Assembly: GCF_001427635.1 (NCBI RefSeq)
Contig: NZ_LMHA01000003.1
Span: 248,001-312,000, forward strand
Source: Pseudoxanthomonas sp. Root65
Lineage (GTDB): Bacteria > Pseudomonadota > Gammaproteobacteria > Xanthomonadales > Xanthomonadaceae
DNA: 64,000 bases
Direction of reading: 5' to 3'
In this document: positions 47,946-56,892 of the stretch, piece after piece
How the letters are laid out: the number at the start of each line of letters is the position of its first letter
How positions within the stretch are numbered: position 1 is the first letter of the stretch
The notes under the pieces: generated by a model
Databases searched by the model: none
Told to the model about the DNA's origin: nothing
What the model saw: only the letters and a program-made list of their open reading frames with translations
Program-made: the position numbers and the translations under genes

Positions 47946-48826
47946 GGTCCACGCATTCGCTCGCCGGCTGGCTGTTCGCCGCGCCTGCGCTGACGGTGAT
48001 CGTGGTGTTCTTCGGTCTGCCAGTGCTGGCCGCACTGGCGCTCAGCCTGACCGACTTCGATATCTATGCGCTGGCCGACATCGGCAACCTGCGCTTCGTC
48101 GGCGTCGACAACTACGTTGGCCTGCTGCAGAACCCGATGTTCTGGAAGTCGCTCGGCAACACGGTCTATTTCGTGGTGGTCGGCGTGCCGCTGTCGGTGG
48201 CGCTGTCGCTGGGCGCGGCGCTGCTGCTGCACTCCAAGCTCGGCCGATTCAAGAGCTTCTTCCGCACGGCGTTCTTCGCGCCGGTCGTCACCACGGTGGT
48301 GGCGGTGGCGGTGATCTGGCGCTACCTGTTCCACACCAAATACGGTCTGGTGAACTGGGGCCTGTCATGGGTCGGCATCGACCCGGTCGACTGGCTGGGC
48401 GATCCCACCTGGGCCATGCCGACCATCATCCTGTTCGCCGTCTGGAAGAACTTCGGCTACAACATGATCATCTTCCTGGCCGGCCTGCAGAGTATTCCGG
48501 AAGACCTGTACGAGGCGGCGCGCATCGACGGTGCCTCGCGCTGGGCGCAGTTCCGCCACGTCACCCTGCCGCAGCTCGGCCCCGTGCTGCTGCTGGTCGG
48601 CATCCTGACCATGGCCGGCTACTTCCAGTTGTTCGCCGAACCCTACGTGATGACGCAGGGCGGCCCGCTGGAAAGCACCAAGAGCGTGCTGTACCTGATG
48701 TACGAGGAAGGCTTCAAGTGGTGGAACCTGGGCAATGCGTCCGCGGTGGCCTTCCTGCTGTTCGTGCTGATGACGGCGGTGACCAGCGGCCTGCTGTGGT
48801 TCGCCCGCAAGCGGGGCGTGGAATGA
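47942..48826 (+). CDS. Sugar ABC transporter permease, MalF/UgpA type
   Basis: A 294-residue membrane protein with about six hydrophobic helices and the cytoplasmic EAA loop that docks the ATPase (EAARIDGASRWAQFRHVTLP). It overlaps the binding-protein stop by four bases and is followed by the second permease with another ATGA overlap. Together they form the transmembrane part of a CUT1 sugar importer. Confidence 0.93.
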   Translation: MRSTHSLAGWLFAAPALTVIVVFFGLPVLAALALSLTDFDIYALADIGNLRFVGVDNYVGLLQNPMFWKSLGNTVYFVVVGVPLSVALSLGAALLLHSKLGRFKSFFRTAFFAPVVTTVVAVAVIWRYLFHTKYGLVNWGLSWVGIDPVDWLGDPTWAMPTIILFAVWKNFGYNMIIFLAGLQSIPEDLYEAARIDGASRWAQFRHVTLPQLGPVLLLVGILTMAGYFQLFAEPYVMTQGGPLESTKSVLYLMYEEGFKWWNLGNASAVAFLLFVLMTAVTSGLLWFARKRGVE

Positions 48827-49644
48827 GTCCGCGGATCGCCACCGTCGTCGTCAACGCCTTGCTGGTCGCGCTGGCGATCGTCAGCATCGGTCCGCTGCTG
48901 TGGATGCTGTCGGTATCCTTCATGCAGACCGGTGAGGCCGGCCATTTCCCGCCCCCGCTGCTGCCATCGGCACCGACGCTGGACAACTACCGCGAACTGT
49001 TCGTGCGTGCCGGCATGGGGCGTTACCTGCTCAACAGCTTCATCGTGTCCACCAGCGTCATGCTGCTGTCGCTGCTGTTCAACACCATGGCCGGTTATGC
49101 CTTCGCCAAGCTGCGCTTCAAGGGACGCGACCGCACGTTCCGCGTGCTGCTCGCCGCGCTGGTGATTCCCGCGCAAGTCGCGATGATGCCGCTGTTCCTG
49201 CTGCTCAAGCAGATGGGCCTGGTAAACACCTACGCCGGCGCCATCGTGCCCGGCATGGCGGCGATCTTCGGCATCTTCCTGGTACGCCAGTACGCGCGCT
49301 CGATCCCGGACGAACTGCTGGAAGCCGCGCGCATCGACGGCGCCAGCGAAGCACGCATCTTCTTCCAGATCGTGTTGCCGGGATTGAAGCCGATCCTGGT
49401 GACGTTGGCGATCTTCAGTTTCCTCGGCGCATGGAACGACTTCATGTGGCCGCTAATCGTGTTGAGCGACGACAGCCTGCAGACCCTTCCGGTCGCGCTG
49501 GCAGGCCTGTCGCGCGAACACGTCATGGACTACGAACTGATGATGGCCGGTTCGGTCGTCACTATCCTGCCGGTGCTGCTGCTCTTCCTGGCCTTGCAGC
49601 GCTATTACATCCAGGGCCTGTTGCTGGGCAGCGTCAAAGGCTGA
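48823..49644 (+). CDS. Sugar ABC transporter permease, MalG/UgpE type
   Basis: A 273-residue inner-membrane permease with about six helices and the EAA loop EAARIDGASEARIFFQIVLP. It pairs with the preceding permease in the importer. The operon continues to a large glycosidase gene 35 bp later, which gives the likely flow of substrate: outer-membrane uptake, trimming, and import. Confidence 0.93.
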   Translation: MSPRIATVVVNALLVALAIVSIGPLLWMLSVSFMQTGEAGHFPPPLLPSAPTLDNYRELFVRAGMGRYLLNSFIVSTSVMLLSLLFNTMAGYAFAKLRFKGRDRTFRVLLAALVIPAQVAMMPLFLLLKQMGLVNTYAGAIVPGMAAIFGIFLVRQYARSIPDELLEAARIDGASEARIFFQIVLPGLKPILVTLAIFSFLGAWNDFMWPLIVLSDDSLQTLPVALAGLSREHVMDYELMMAGSVVTILPVLLLFLALQRYYIQGLLLGSVKG

Positions 49645-49679
49645 CCGGGGAACCGGATCGTCGCGGAGCTTGAATCACC

Positions 49680-52600
49680 ATGAACATCGAACCGTCATTC
49701 CCGCGCAGTCGGGAACCCCGTGACTTCGCTTCCCGCAAGGCTGCACTGGCTTGCGGCGTGCTGCTCGCGTGCGCGGCGCCTGCCTTCGCCGCACAGGAGG
49801 GCGTCCGCATCCTCGACGACTTCAGCGATGCCTCCGCGTGGCGCGTGGTGACGTCCAACCAGGTCAGTGGTGCGCTGCGTACGGTCGACGGCGTGGACGG
49901 CAAGGCGCTGTGCCTGGACTACGACTTCAACGGCGTATCGGGCCATGCCGGCATCCAGCGCGACCTGCCGTTGTCCTATCCGGCCAACTACCGGTTCGGC
50001 TTCCAGCTGCGCGGGGATTCGCCGCGCAACGATCTGCAGTTCAAGGTGGTCGATGCTAGCGGCGACAACGTCTGGTGGGTCAACCGGCCGAAGTACGAGT
50101 ATCCGATCGTGTGGACGCCGGTGCGTTACAAGCAGCGGCAGATCGACAAGGCCTGGGGCCCGGACCCGGATCGTGTTCTGCGACGGAGCGAGAAACTGGA
50201 GTTCACCGTCTACAACAACGCGGGGGGCAAGGGCTCGGTCTGCTTCGACCAGCTGACGTTCGAGTCGCTGCCGGTCGACGATGGTTCGCCACTGACGGGC
50301 AAAGCGAGCGCATCGCTCGCCTTTCCGGCCGGCGCCGCGGGGTTGGCCGTCGATGGCAACTCCGACAGCGCGTGGGCAGCGGATCTGCGCGGCGAACAGG
50401 ATCCGCAGCTGACGCTGGACCTCGGCAAGGTGCGCGAGTTCGGTGGCCTGGTGCTGCGTTGGAAGCCAGGTCAGCATGCGTCGGACTATCTGGTGCAGTT
50501 GTCCGACGATGGCGTGCGCTGGCGCGATGTCCGTACGGTCGTCGGTGGCAACGGGGGTGTGGACTACCTGGCGCTGCCGGAGTCTGAGGCGCGATACGTG
50601 CGCCTCGCAATCGGCGACGGGCCCGATCATGCGTTTGCGCTGGCAGAGCTGGAAGTGAAGCCACTCGCCTTTGCCGCGCATCCCAACGATCTGTTGAAGG
50701 CGATGGCGGCGGAATCACCCAAGGGCTGGTTCCCGCGCGGCTTCAGCGGCGAGCAGCCGTACTGGACCATCGTGGGCCTGGATGGTGGGCGAGAGCAGGG
50801 GCTGATCGGCGAAGACGGTGCCATCGAGATCGCCAAGGGGGGCATCAGCGTCGAGCCGGTCGTGCAGGTCGATGGTCGCTGGATCGGCTGGGCCGACGTG
50901 GTGTCCACGCAATCGCTGCAGGACGGCTATCTGCCGATCCCGACGGTGGCGTGGAAGCACGCGGACTTCGCGTTGACGACCACGGCGTTCGCTGCGGGCA
51001 CGGTCGGCGACTCGCGAGTGGTCGCCCGGCATCGGTTGACCAACACGGGCAAGCTGTCGCGCGAGTATGTGCTGGCGCTGGCCGTGCAGCCGTGGCAGGT
51101 CAATCCGCCCAGCCAGTTCCTCAACACGACCGGCGGTTTCAGTCCGATCAACGATCTGGCGATCCGCGATGGCGTGGTCAGCGTGAACGGGCGCGACAGT
51201 CTGCGTTTCGCCAGGCCCGATGCGTCATTGGCATCACGATTCGACGAAGGGCTGGTGCGTGAGCAGCTGGCATCGATGGAGGCGATGGGCGACGGTACCG
51301 ACGTGCAAGTGACAGGAGAGGCGAGCGGACTCGCTTCCGCCGCCGTGCTGTACCGCATCACGCTGGCACCGGGTGAGAGCCGGGACATCGACTGGGTCGC
51401 CCCCCTCGAAGGTACGCTGCCCGCGACGATCGACGCGATCCGAGACCAGCAGGCCACAGCGGCGATGTGGCGCGGCAAGCTCGGCGAAATGAAGCTGCAG
51501 GTCCCCGCCGAAGGCCAAGCCATCGCCGACACCCTGCGCACCGCGCTCGCGCACATGCTGATCTCGCGCATCGGCCCGCGCTTGCAGCCCGGTACGCGTT
51601 CGTACTCGCGCAGCTGGATCCGCGATGGTGCGATGATCTCCGAGGGCCTGCTGCGCCTCGGCCGTCCGGAAGTGGTCAAGGAGTACGTCGAGTACTACGC
51701 GCCGTACCAGTTCGAGAACGGCAAGGTGCCGTGCTGCGTCGACGACCGCGGCAGCGATCCGGTGCCGGAAAACGACAGCCACGGCGAGCTGATCTTCAAC
51801 ATTGCCGAGTACTACCGCTACACCGGCGACAAGGCCTTCCTGAAGAAGATGTGGCCGCACGTGCAGGGCGCTTTCGTCTACATGGAGGCACTGCGACTGA
51901 GCGAGCGCACCGAGGCCAACCGCGCGGTCAATGCGGCCTTCTACGGCATGATGCCGGCGTCGATCAGCCACGAAGGCTACTCGGCCAAGCCGATGCATTC
52001 GTACTGGGACAACTTCTGGGCGCTGCGCGGCTACAAGGATGCCGTCGAGGTCGCCGATGCGCTGGGCGAGACGGCGGCGTCGAAGCGCATGGCCGCCTCG
52101 CGCGACCAGTTCCGCGACGACCTGTACGCATCGTTGCGCGCGGCCACGCAGAACCATGGCATCAACTACCTGCCGGGTGCGGCCGAGATCGGCGATTTCG
52201 ATCCCACGTCGACCACCATCGCATTGGCACCGGGCGGCGAGCAGGGCAAGCTGCCGGCGGACCTGCTCTACGGCACATTCGAGCGCTACTGGACCGAGTT
52301 CGTGCAACGCCGCGACGGCCAGCGCGCGTGGAAGGACTACACACCTTACGAGTGGCGCAACGTCGCCGCGTTCGTCCGCCTGGGCTGGCGCGAGCGCGCG
52401 TGGGAAGTGGTGGACTTCTTCTTCAAGGACCGCGCGCCGCCAGCATGGAACCAGTGGGCGGAAGTGGTGTCTCGCACGCCGCGTACGCCGTTCTTCGTCG
52501 GCGACCTGCCGCACGCCTGGGTGGGTTCGGACTTCGTGCGCTCCGCGCTGGACATGTTCGCCTACTCGCGCGAACTCGACGACAGCCTCGTGCTGGCGGC

Positions 52601-52877
52601 CGGCGTGCCGGCGGCGTGGCTGGACGGCGAGGGCATCGCCATCGACGGCCTGCGCACGCCGAACGGCGTGCTGGGCTACTCGTTGCGCAGGACGGGTGGC
52701 GACGTCGTACTGGAAGCGAAAGCCGGACTGAAGCTGCCGCCCGGCGGTCTGGTGCTGACGTGGCCGTACAAGACGGCGCCCGGTGCGACCCGGATCAACG
52801 GCAAGCCGGCGCAGTGGAAGGAGGGCGAACTGCGCATCACCGCGCTGCCGGCACGCGTGGTGGTGACGTCCCCCTGA
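49680..52877 (+). CDS. Exported discoidin-domain glycosidase-like protein (six-hairpin fold)
   Basis: A 1065-residue exported protein (signal LACGVLLACAAPAFAA). Residues about 210-325 look like an F5/8 type C (discoidin) sugar-binding domain (LDLGKVREFGGLVLRW, VRWRDVRTVVGG). The C-terminal half resembles six-hairpin glycosidases (SRSWIRDGAMISEGLLRLG, CVDDRGSDPVPENDSHGEL, WNQWAEVVS). The specificity is unknown; context suggests a glucan or its branches. The start needs care: the first 20 codons overlap a TTCCCG-CGGGAA inverted repeat (49693-49726), so the n-region of the signal may be repeat-derived. Confidence 0.8.
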   Translation: MNIEPSFPRSREPRDFASRKAALACGVLLACAAPAFAAQEGVRILDDFSDASAWRVVTSNQVSGALRTVDGVDGKALCLDYDFNGVSGHAGIQRDLPLSYPANYRFGFQLRGDSPRNDLQFKVVDASGDNVWWVNRPKYEYPIVWTPVRYKQRQIDKAWGPDPDRVLRRSEKLEFTVYNNAGGKGSVCFDQLTFESLPVDDGSPLTGKASASLAFPAGAAGLAVDGNSDSAWAADLRGEQDPQLTLDLGKVREFGGLVLRWKPGQHASDYLVQLSDDGVRWRDVRTVVGGNGGVDYLALPESEARYVRLAIGDGPDHAFALAELEVKPLAFAAHPNDLLKAMAAESPKGWFPRGFSGEQPYWTIVGLDGGREQGLIGEDGAIEIAKGGISVEPVVQVDGRWIGWADVVSTQSLQDGYLPIPTVAWKHADFALTTTAFAAGTVGDSRVVARHRLTNTGKLSREYVLALAVQPWQVNPPSQFLNTTGGFSPINDLAIRDGVVSVNGRDSLRFARPDASLASRFDEGLVREQLASMEAMGDGTDVQVTGEASGLASAAVLYRITLAPGESRDIDWVAPLEGTLPATIDAIRDQQATAAMWRGKLGEMKLQVPAEGQAIADTLRTALAHMLISRIGPRLQPGTRSYSRSWIRDGAMISEGLLRLGRPEVVKEYVEYYAPYQFENGKVPCCVDDRGSDPVPENDSHGELIFNIAEYYRYTGDKAFLKKMWPHVQGAFVYMEALRLSERTEANRAVNAAFYGMMPASISHEGYSAKPMHSYWDNFWALRGYKDAVEVADALGETAASKRMAASRDQFRDDLYASLRAATQNHGINYLPGAAEIGDFDPTSTTIALAPGGEQGKLPADLLYGTFERYWTEFVQRRDGQRAWKDYTPYEWRNVAAFVRLGWRERAWEVVDFFFKDRAPPAWNQWAEVVSRTPRTPFFVGDLPHAWVGSDFVRSALDMFAYSRELDDSLVLAAGVPAAWLDGEGIAIDGLRTPNGVLGYSLRRTGGDVVLEAKAGLKLPPGGLVLTWPYKTAPGATRINGKPAQWKEGELRITALPARVVVTSP
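49693..49726. repeat. TCATTCCCG-type inverted repeat within the GH start
   Basis: TTCCCG at 49698-49703 and CGGGAA at 49710-49715 are inverted around a 6-nt loop. The element as a whole resembles the TCATTCCCGC-type dispersed repeat known from several proteobacteria, including xanthomonads. It overlaps codons 5 to 16 of the following protein. Confidence 0.55.
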
Positions 52878-52879
52878 CC

Positions 52880-53060
52880 TGTAGAACGCAGCGAGCTTCA
52901 CTGCGTGTCGCAGCCGATCGTACGCAGCGCCGAGCAAGTCCGGCTCTACGCCTGGCGCGGAATCCGTCCCGGTGCATCGATCCGCAGAGCGGAGCTCGCT
53001 CCGCTGCGTGTTGCGTCGAATTTCCCTTAGCCGGATAGGTGCGGCTCCACGTCGCGTCGC
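52880..53060. repeat. Tandem hairpin repeats after the glycosidase gene
   Basis: ACGCAG/CTGCGT at 52886 and 52901, and AGCGGAGC-TC-GCTCCGCT at 52988-53005, form small hairpins; GTAGAACG and CGGCTCTACG resemble the GTAG-type repeats of xanthomonad relatives. The segment is likely a terminator or REP region; no gene is seen in it. Confidence 0.5.
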
Positions 53061-53105
53061 GGGACGGGGTACATTGCCGGGCAACGTCCCTGTCCTGTCG
53101 TTGTC

Positions 53106-53783
53106 ATGGTCGCTGACAACTCGCGCATCCCGCTCTGGCCACTGCCACTGTTGCTGACGCTGCTGTTCGTAGTCGCGGCACACACCGCCTATCTGTTGTC
53201 GATCGAGGGCGGCCACGTGCCGGCCTGCATTCCCTATCTCGATGGGTGCGTGTCGATCAGCCGCGCCGCCCGGCACGGGTGGGGCAACCACCTGTTCCGG
53301 CTGCTGGTGATTCCCTGCGCGGTGCTGCATGCGCTGGTGTGGCTGCTGGCGGCACGCTGGTTGCGGGGTGGCACGGCGATGCTCGCGCTCGGCGTGCTGT
53401 CGGCGGCGGCGCTGGCGGTGTACGCCACCTTCCTGGGCACGGAGGGCGAGACTTACCGTTTCCTGCGGCGATATGGCGTGGTGGTGTACTTCGGGTTCGG
53501 CTATCTGGCGCAGTTGGCGTTGATGCGGCGCGCGTCGTTGTCGAAGGCGCTGCCACCGCGCCTCATCGTGGCGATGTCATGGATATCGATCGCGATGCTG
53601 ATGCTGGGTGTCGCGAACGTCGCGGCTGGCCAACTCGCGACCGATCCGGCGACGAAGGATCGCTGGGAGAACATCGTCGAGTGGTGGCTCGGCCTGCTGA
53701 TGGTCGGCTGGTATGCCGTGCTGGCCATGGGGTGGCGACGGCAAGGCCTTGGCGTGGAACTGAAGAGCCGTGACCCGATGTAG
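53106..53783 (+). CDS. Multi-pass membrane protein of unknown function
   Basis: A 225-residue protein with about six hydrophobic helices. The extracellular-looking segment CIPYLDGCVSISRAAR and the layout recall Frag1/DRAM-like membrane proteins, but the match is weak. Its stop codon (TAG, 53781-53783) is supplied by the first REP of the following element (GATG-TAGGAGCG), so the repeat fixed or replaced the original end. No neighbour gives a clear function. Confidence 0.7.
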   Translation: MVADNSRIPLWPLPLLLTLLFVVAAHTAYLLSIEGGHVPACIPYLDGCVSISRAARHGWGNHLFRLLVIPCAVLHALVWLLAARWLRGGTAMLALGVLSAAALAVYATFLGTEGETYRFLRRYGVVVYFGFGYLAQLALMRRASLSKALPPRLIVAMSWISIAMLMLGVANVAAGQLATDPATKDRWENIVEWWLGLLMVGWYAVLAMGWRRQGLGVELKSRDPM

Positions 53784-53929
53784 GAGCGACGTGAGTCGCG
53801 ACCGCGGGGATGAAATGCCATGGGCTCGGCTGGGTGAGGTCTGTCCCCAACATAGAAGACCGGTTCCTCTATCTACGGATGTTGCGCGAACCCGGTGTAC
53901 GCACGGTCCCGACTCACGTCGCTCCTACA
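53779..53929. repeat. Long REPIN with 103-bp spacer
   Basis: TGTAGGAGCGACGTGAGTCG at the left end is inverted at the right end (CGACTCACGTCGCTCCTACA), with 23 of 24 positions matching. The spacer, about 103 bp, is longer than that in the element at 28551 (28 bp) and has no obvious gene. Confidence 0.75.
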
Positions 53930-53943
53930 CGTCGGGAGACGTG

Positions 53944-54600
53944 TCAGCGGCGCACGCTTTTCACGATGGCGGCGGCCTTGGCCGAGCTCTCGGTGACCTT
54001 GTCCCACTCGCCGTTGTCGAGCCAGCTCTTCGGCACCATCCACGAACCGCCGATGCACACCACGTTGGGCTGCGACAGGTAATCGGCGGCGGTGTCTTCG
54101 GTGATGCCGCCGGTGGGGCAGATCTTCAGTTCCGACAGCGGGCCGGCGAGGCCCTTGAGCATCGCCAGGCCGCCGACGGCGGTGGCGGGAAACAGCTTGC
54201 AGACGCGGAAACCACGCGCCATCAGCGCCAGCAGTTCGGTCGGCGTGGCGGCACCCGGCACCACCGGAATGTCGGCGGCGGCCAGCGCATCGGCGAGTGC
54301 CGGTGGCGTGCCCGGCGTGACCAGGAAGTCGGCGCCCGCATCGATGGACTGCGTCATCTGCTCGGTCGTCAGCACCGTGCCGGCGCCGATCACGATGTCG
54401 GGCAGTTCCTTCTTCAGCATCGCCAGCGCCTCCATCGCGACCGGCGTGCGCAGCGTCAGTTCGATCGCCGGCAGCCCGCCTTTCAGCAGCGCCTCGGACA
54501 CCTTGCGCGCCTCATCCAGCGTGTGGACGGTGACGACCGGCAGGATGCCGGCGGCGCGGAGGAGGGATTCGGCTTTCTGCTGGCGGGCTTCGATGGTCAT
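53944..54600 (-). CDS. eda: KDPG/KHG aldolase (Entner-Doudoroff)
   Basis: A 218-residue class I aldolase that splits 2-keto-3-deoxy-6-phosphogluconate into pyruvate and glyceraldehyde 3-phosphate. The catalytic Glu lies in AIELTLRTP and the Schiff-base Lys in RVCKLFPATAVGG. It lies 148 bp from the end of edd on the same strand, the two steps of the Entner-Doudoroff pathway. A hairpin-rich repeat separates them and may uncouple their expression. Confidence 0.96.
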   Translation of the reverse strand: MTIEARQQKAESLLRAAGILPVVTVHTLDEARKVSEALLKGGLPAIELTLRTPVAMEALAMLKKELPDIVIGAGTVLTTEQMTQSIDAGADFLVTPGTPPALADALAAADIPVVPGAATPTELLALMARGFRVCKLFPATAVGGLAMLKGLAGPLSELKICPTGGITEDTAADYLSQPNVVCIGGSWMVPKSWLDNGEWDKVTESSAKAAAIVKSVRR

Positions 54601-54620
54601 GGCGTGTCGATCAGTTGGAG

Positions 54621-54746
54621 TGAGTCCCTCTCCCGACGGGAGAGGGGTTGGAGAGAGGGCGACGAAGGTCAGGGCAGTTCACCATCACCATGACACCTGC
54701 CCTCATCCACTCTTCGGGCAGTTTCTCTCAGAGGGAGAAAGGAAAA
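54621..54746. repeat. Hairpin repeat between eda and edd
   Basis: CCCTCTCCC and GGGAGAGGG (54626-54646) form a 9-bp stem with a GAC loop, and TTTCTC/GAGAAA (54722-54740) a second. The stretch resembles the CCCTCTCCCG-type dispersed repeat common in xanthomonads and related bacteria. It lies inside the edd-eda transcript and may act as an attenuator or stability element. Confidence 0.6.
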
Positions 54747-54748
54747 GC

Positions 54749-56659
54749 TCAGGCATCCTTTGCCTCATGCGGTGCCTCTGCCGCATGCGCGGCATCGCCC
54801 AGTTCGTATTCGGCATCGTATTCCCAGGTGCCGTCGTGGTAGGGCAGGCCGCAGGAGATGGACATTGCGCCGCGGTCGGCGGGCGTGACCACGTCGCGGC
54901 TCACCGCGAACAGGTTGCGGCCCAGGTCCAGTGCAGCCGGTGAGGTGTTGGGCGCCATTTCGCGTGCGGCCCATTCCGCATCATCGACCAGCGCTTCCAG
55001 CGTGCCGGCCTCCGCATCGAGGCGGATGATGTCGCCCTCGCGCAGTTTCGCCAGCGGACCACCGCGTGCGGCTTCCGGGGTCAGGTGGATGGCGGCGGGG
55101 ATCTTGCCGGATGCACCGGACAGGCGGCCATCGGTCACGAGTGCGACGCGACGCCCCTGGTTCTGCAGCAGGCCCAGCAGCGGGGCCAGAGAGTGCAGTT
55201 CCGGCATGCCGTTCGCACGCGGACCCTGGTAACGCACCACGGCCACGAAGTCCTGCGGCAACACGCCTGCGGCATGCAGCTTGTTGAGCGCGCGCGGATC
55301 GTCGACGACCACGGCGGGGGCCTCGATGTAGCGGTATTCGGCCTTCACCGCGGAAGTCTTGATCAGCGAGCGACCCAGATTGCCGCGCAGCAGGCGCAGG
55401 CCGCCCTGGGCCTCGAACGCGCGAGTGACCGGGCGTACGACATCTTCGTCCGCGCTCTGCGCGACACCGGGGGCGTAGGCGAGCTTGCCCTCCTGCAGGC
55501 GCGGTTCCTCGCAGAACGCGCGCAGGCCGCCGGGCACGATGGTGGTGATGTCGTGCATCAGGCCGGCATCGAGCAGTTCGCGGAATACGAACTGGATGCC
55601 GCCGGCCGCAGCGAAGCGGTTCACGTCGGCGTCGCCGTTCGGATACACGCGTGCGAGTAGCGGCACGGTCTGCGCGATCAGGTCCATGTCGTCCCAGGTC
55701 AGCACGATGCCGGCCGATCGCGCCACCGCGATCCAGTGGATCGTGTGGTTGGTGGAGCCGCCGGTGGCCATCAAGGCGACCATCGCATTGACGATGGCGC
55801 GCTCGTCGATCAGGCGTCCGATCGGGCGATAGTCGTCGCCCAGCGCGGTGATGCTGAGCGCGCGCTCAGCGGCGGCGCGAGTCAGCACGTCGCGCAGCGG
55901 TTGGTCGGGATTGACGAACGAGGTGCCCGGCAGCTGCAGGCCCATCGCCTCCAGCAATACCTGATTGGAATTGGCCGTGCCGTAGAACGTGCAGGTGCCG
56001 GCCGCGTGGTAGCTCGCGGCTTCGGCTTCCAGCAGTTCTTCGCGCGTGGCTTCGCCGGCGGCGTAGCGTTCGCGGACGGCGGCTTTTTCCTTGTTGGGGA
56101 TGCCCGGCGACATCGGGCCAGCCGGCACGAATACCGCCGGCAGGTGGCCGAAGGCCAGTGCGCCCATCAGCAGGCCGGGCACGATCTTGTCGCACACGCC
56201 CAGGTAGAGCGCGGCGTCGAACATGTCATGGCTCAGCGAGATCGCCGTGGCCTGCGCGATCACGTCGCGCGAGAACAGCGACAGTTCCATGCCGGGCCGG
56301 CCCTGGGTCACGCCGTCGCACATCGCCGGCACGCCACCGGCGACCTGCGCCGTGGCGCCGAGGTCGCGCGCGACCTTGCGGATGATCTCGGGATAGTGCT
56401 CGAACGGCTGGTGCGCCGACAGCATGTCGTTGTAGGCGTTGATGATGCCGAGGTTCGGCGTCACGTCGGCGCGCAGGCGGCCCTTGTCGGTGGGGCCGCA
56501 GGCGGCGAAGGCATGCGCCAGGTTGCCGCAGCTAAGGCGCGCGCGTTGCGGGCCGTCGCGATGGGCGGCGTCGATGCCGTCGAGGTAGGCGCGGCGCAAC
56601 GGTGCGCTGCGCTGGCGGATGCGTTCGGTGACTTCCTGGATGCGGGGGTGCAGGCTCAT
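54749..56659 (-). CDS. edd: Phosphogluconate dehydratase
   Basis: A 636-residue IlvD/Edd-family iron-sulfur dehydratase that makes KDPG from 6-phosphogluconate. Motifs include PAMCDGVTQGRPGMELSLFSRD, ASYHAAGTCTFYGTANSN, FGHLPAVFVPAG and VTDGRLSGASGKIPAAIHLTPEA, with the cluster cysteines in these segments. The start at 56659 gives MSLHPRIQEVTERIRQRS, normal for the family; the same frame is open for another 1.6 kb upstream but that is non-coding. It sits between eda and glk on the same strand. Confidence 0.96.
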   Translation of the reverse strand: MSLHPRIQEVTERIRQRSAPLRRAYLDGIDAAHRDGPQRARLSCGNLAHAFAACGPTDKGRLRADVTPNLGIINAYNDMLSAHQPFEHYPEIIRKVARDLGATAQVAGGVPAMCDGVTQGRPGMELSLFSRDVIAQATAISLSHDMFDAALYLGVCDKIVPGLLMGALAFGHLPAVFVPAGPMSPGIPNKEKAAVRERYAAGEATREELLEAEAASYHAAGTCTFYGTANSNQVLLEAMGLQLPGTSFVNPDQPLRDVLTRAAAERALSITALGDDYRPIGRLIDERAIVNAMVALMATGGSTNHTIHWIAVARSAGIVLTWDDMDLIAQTVPLLARVYPNGDADVNRFAAAGGIQFVFRELLDAGLMHDITTIVPGGLRAFCEEPRLQEGKLAYAPGVAQSADEDVVRPVTRAFEAQGGLRLLRGNLGRSLIKTSAVKAEYRYIEAPAVVVDDPRALNKLHAAGVLPQDFVAVVRYQGPRANGMPELHSLAPLLGLLQNQGRRVALVTDGRLSGASGKIPAAIHLTPEAARGGPLAKLREGDIIRLDAEAGTLEALVDDAEWAAREMAPNTSPAALDLGRNLFAVSRDVVTPADRGAMSISCGLPYHDGTWEYDAEYELGDAAHAAEAPHEAKDA

Positions 56660-56892
56660 GGGCGTAGGGCTAGGCTGCAGACGCGGACATTCTGCATGGC
56701 GTGGCGAGAGGAGGCCGTGAGGCGCAGCCCTTCCGGCATCTCCAGCGCGTGGAGGGGGAGGGCGGGGAACGACGGCGACGGCATGATGCTTTCTACCGCC
56801 TTTGCCGCAGGCGCGAAAGCGACCAAAGGCAGACCAGTCTCCGCTGCGAGGCCTTGCGCGTGTTGCGTTGCAGCGCGCATCTGCGCAAAACC

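Noticed and set aside
56656..56880. A 74-codon frame between glk and edd on the same strand
   Set aside because: It has no ribosome site, no recognisable fold and no sign of being pgl, so I left it as spacer.
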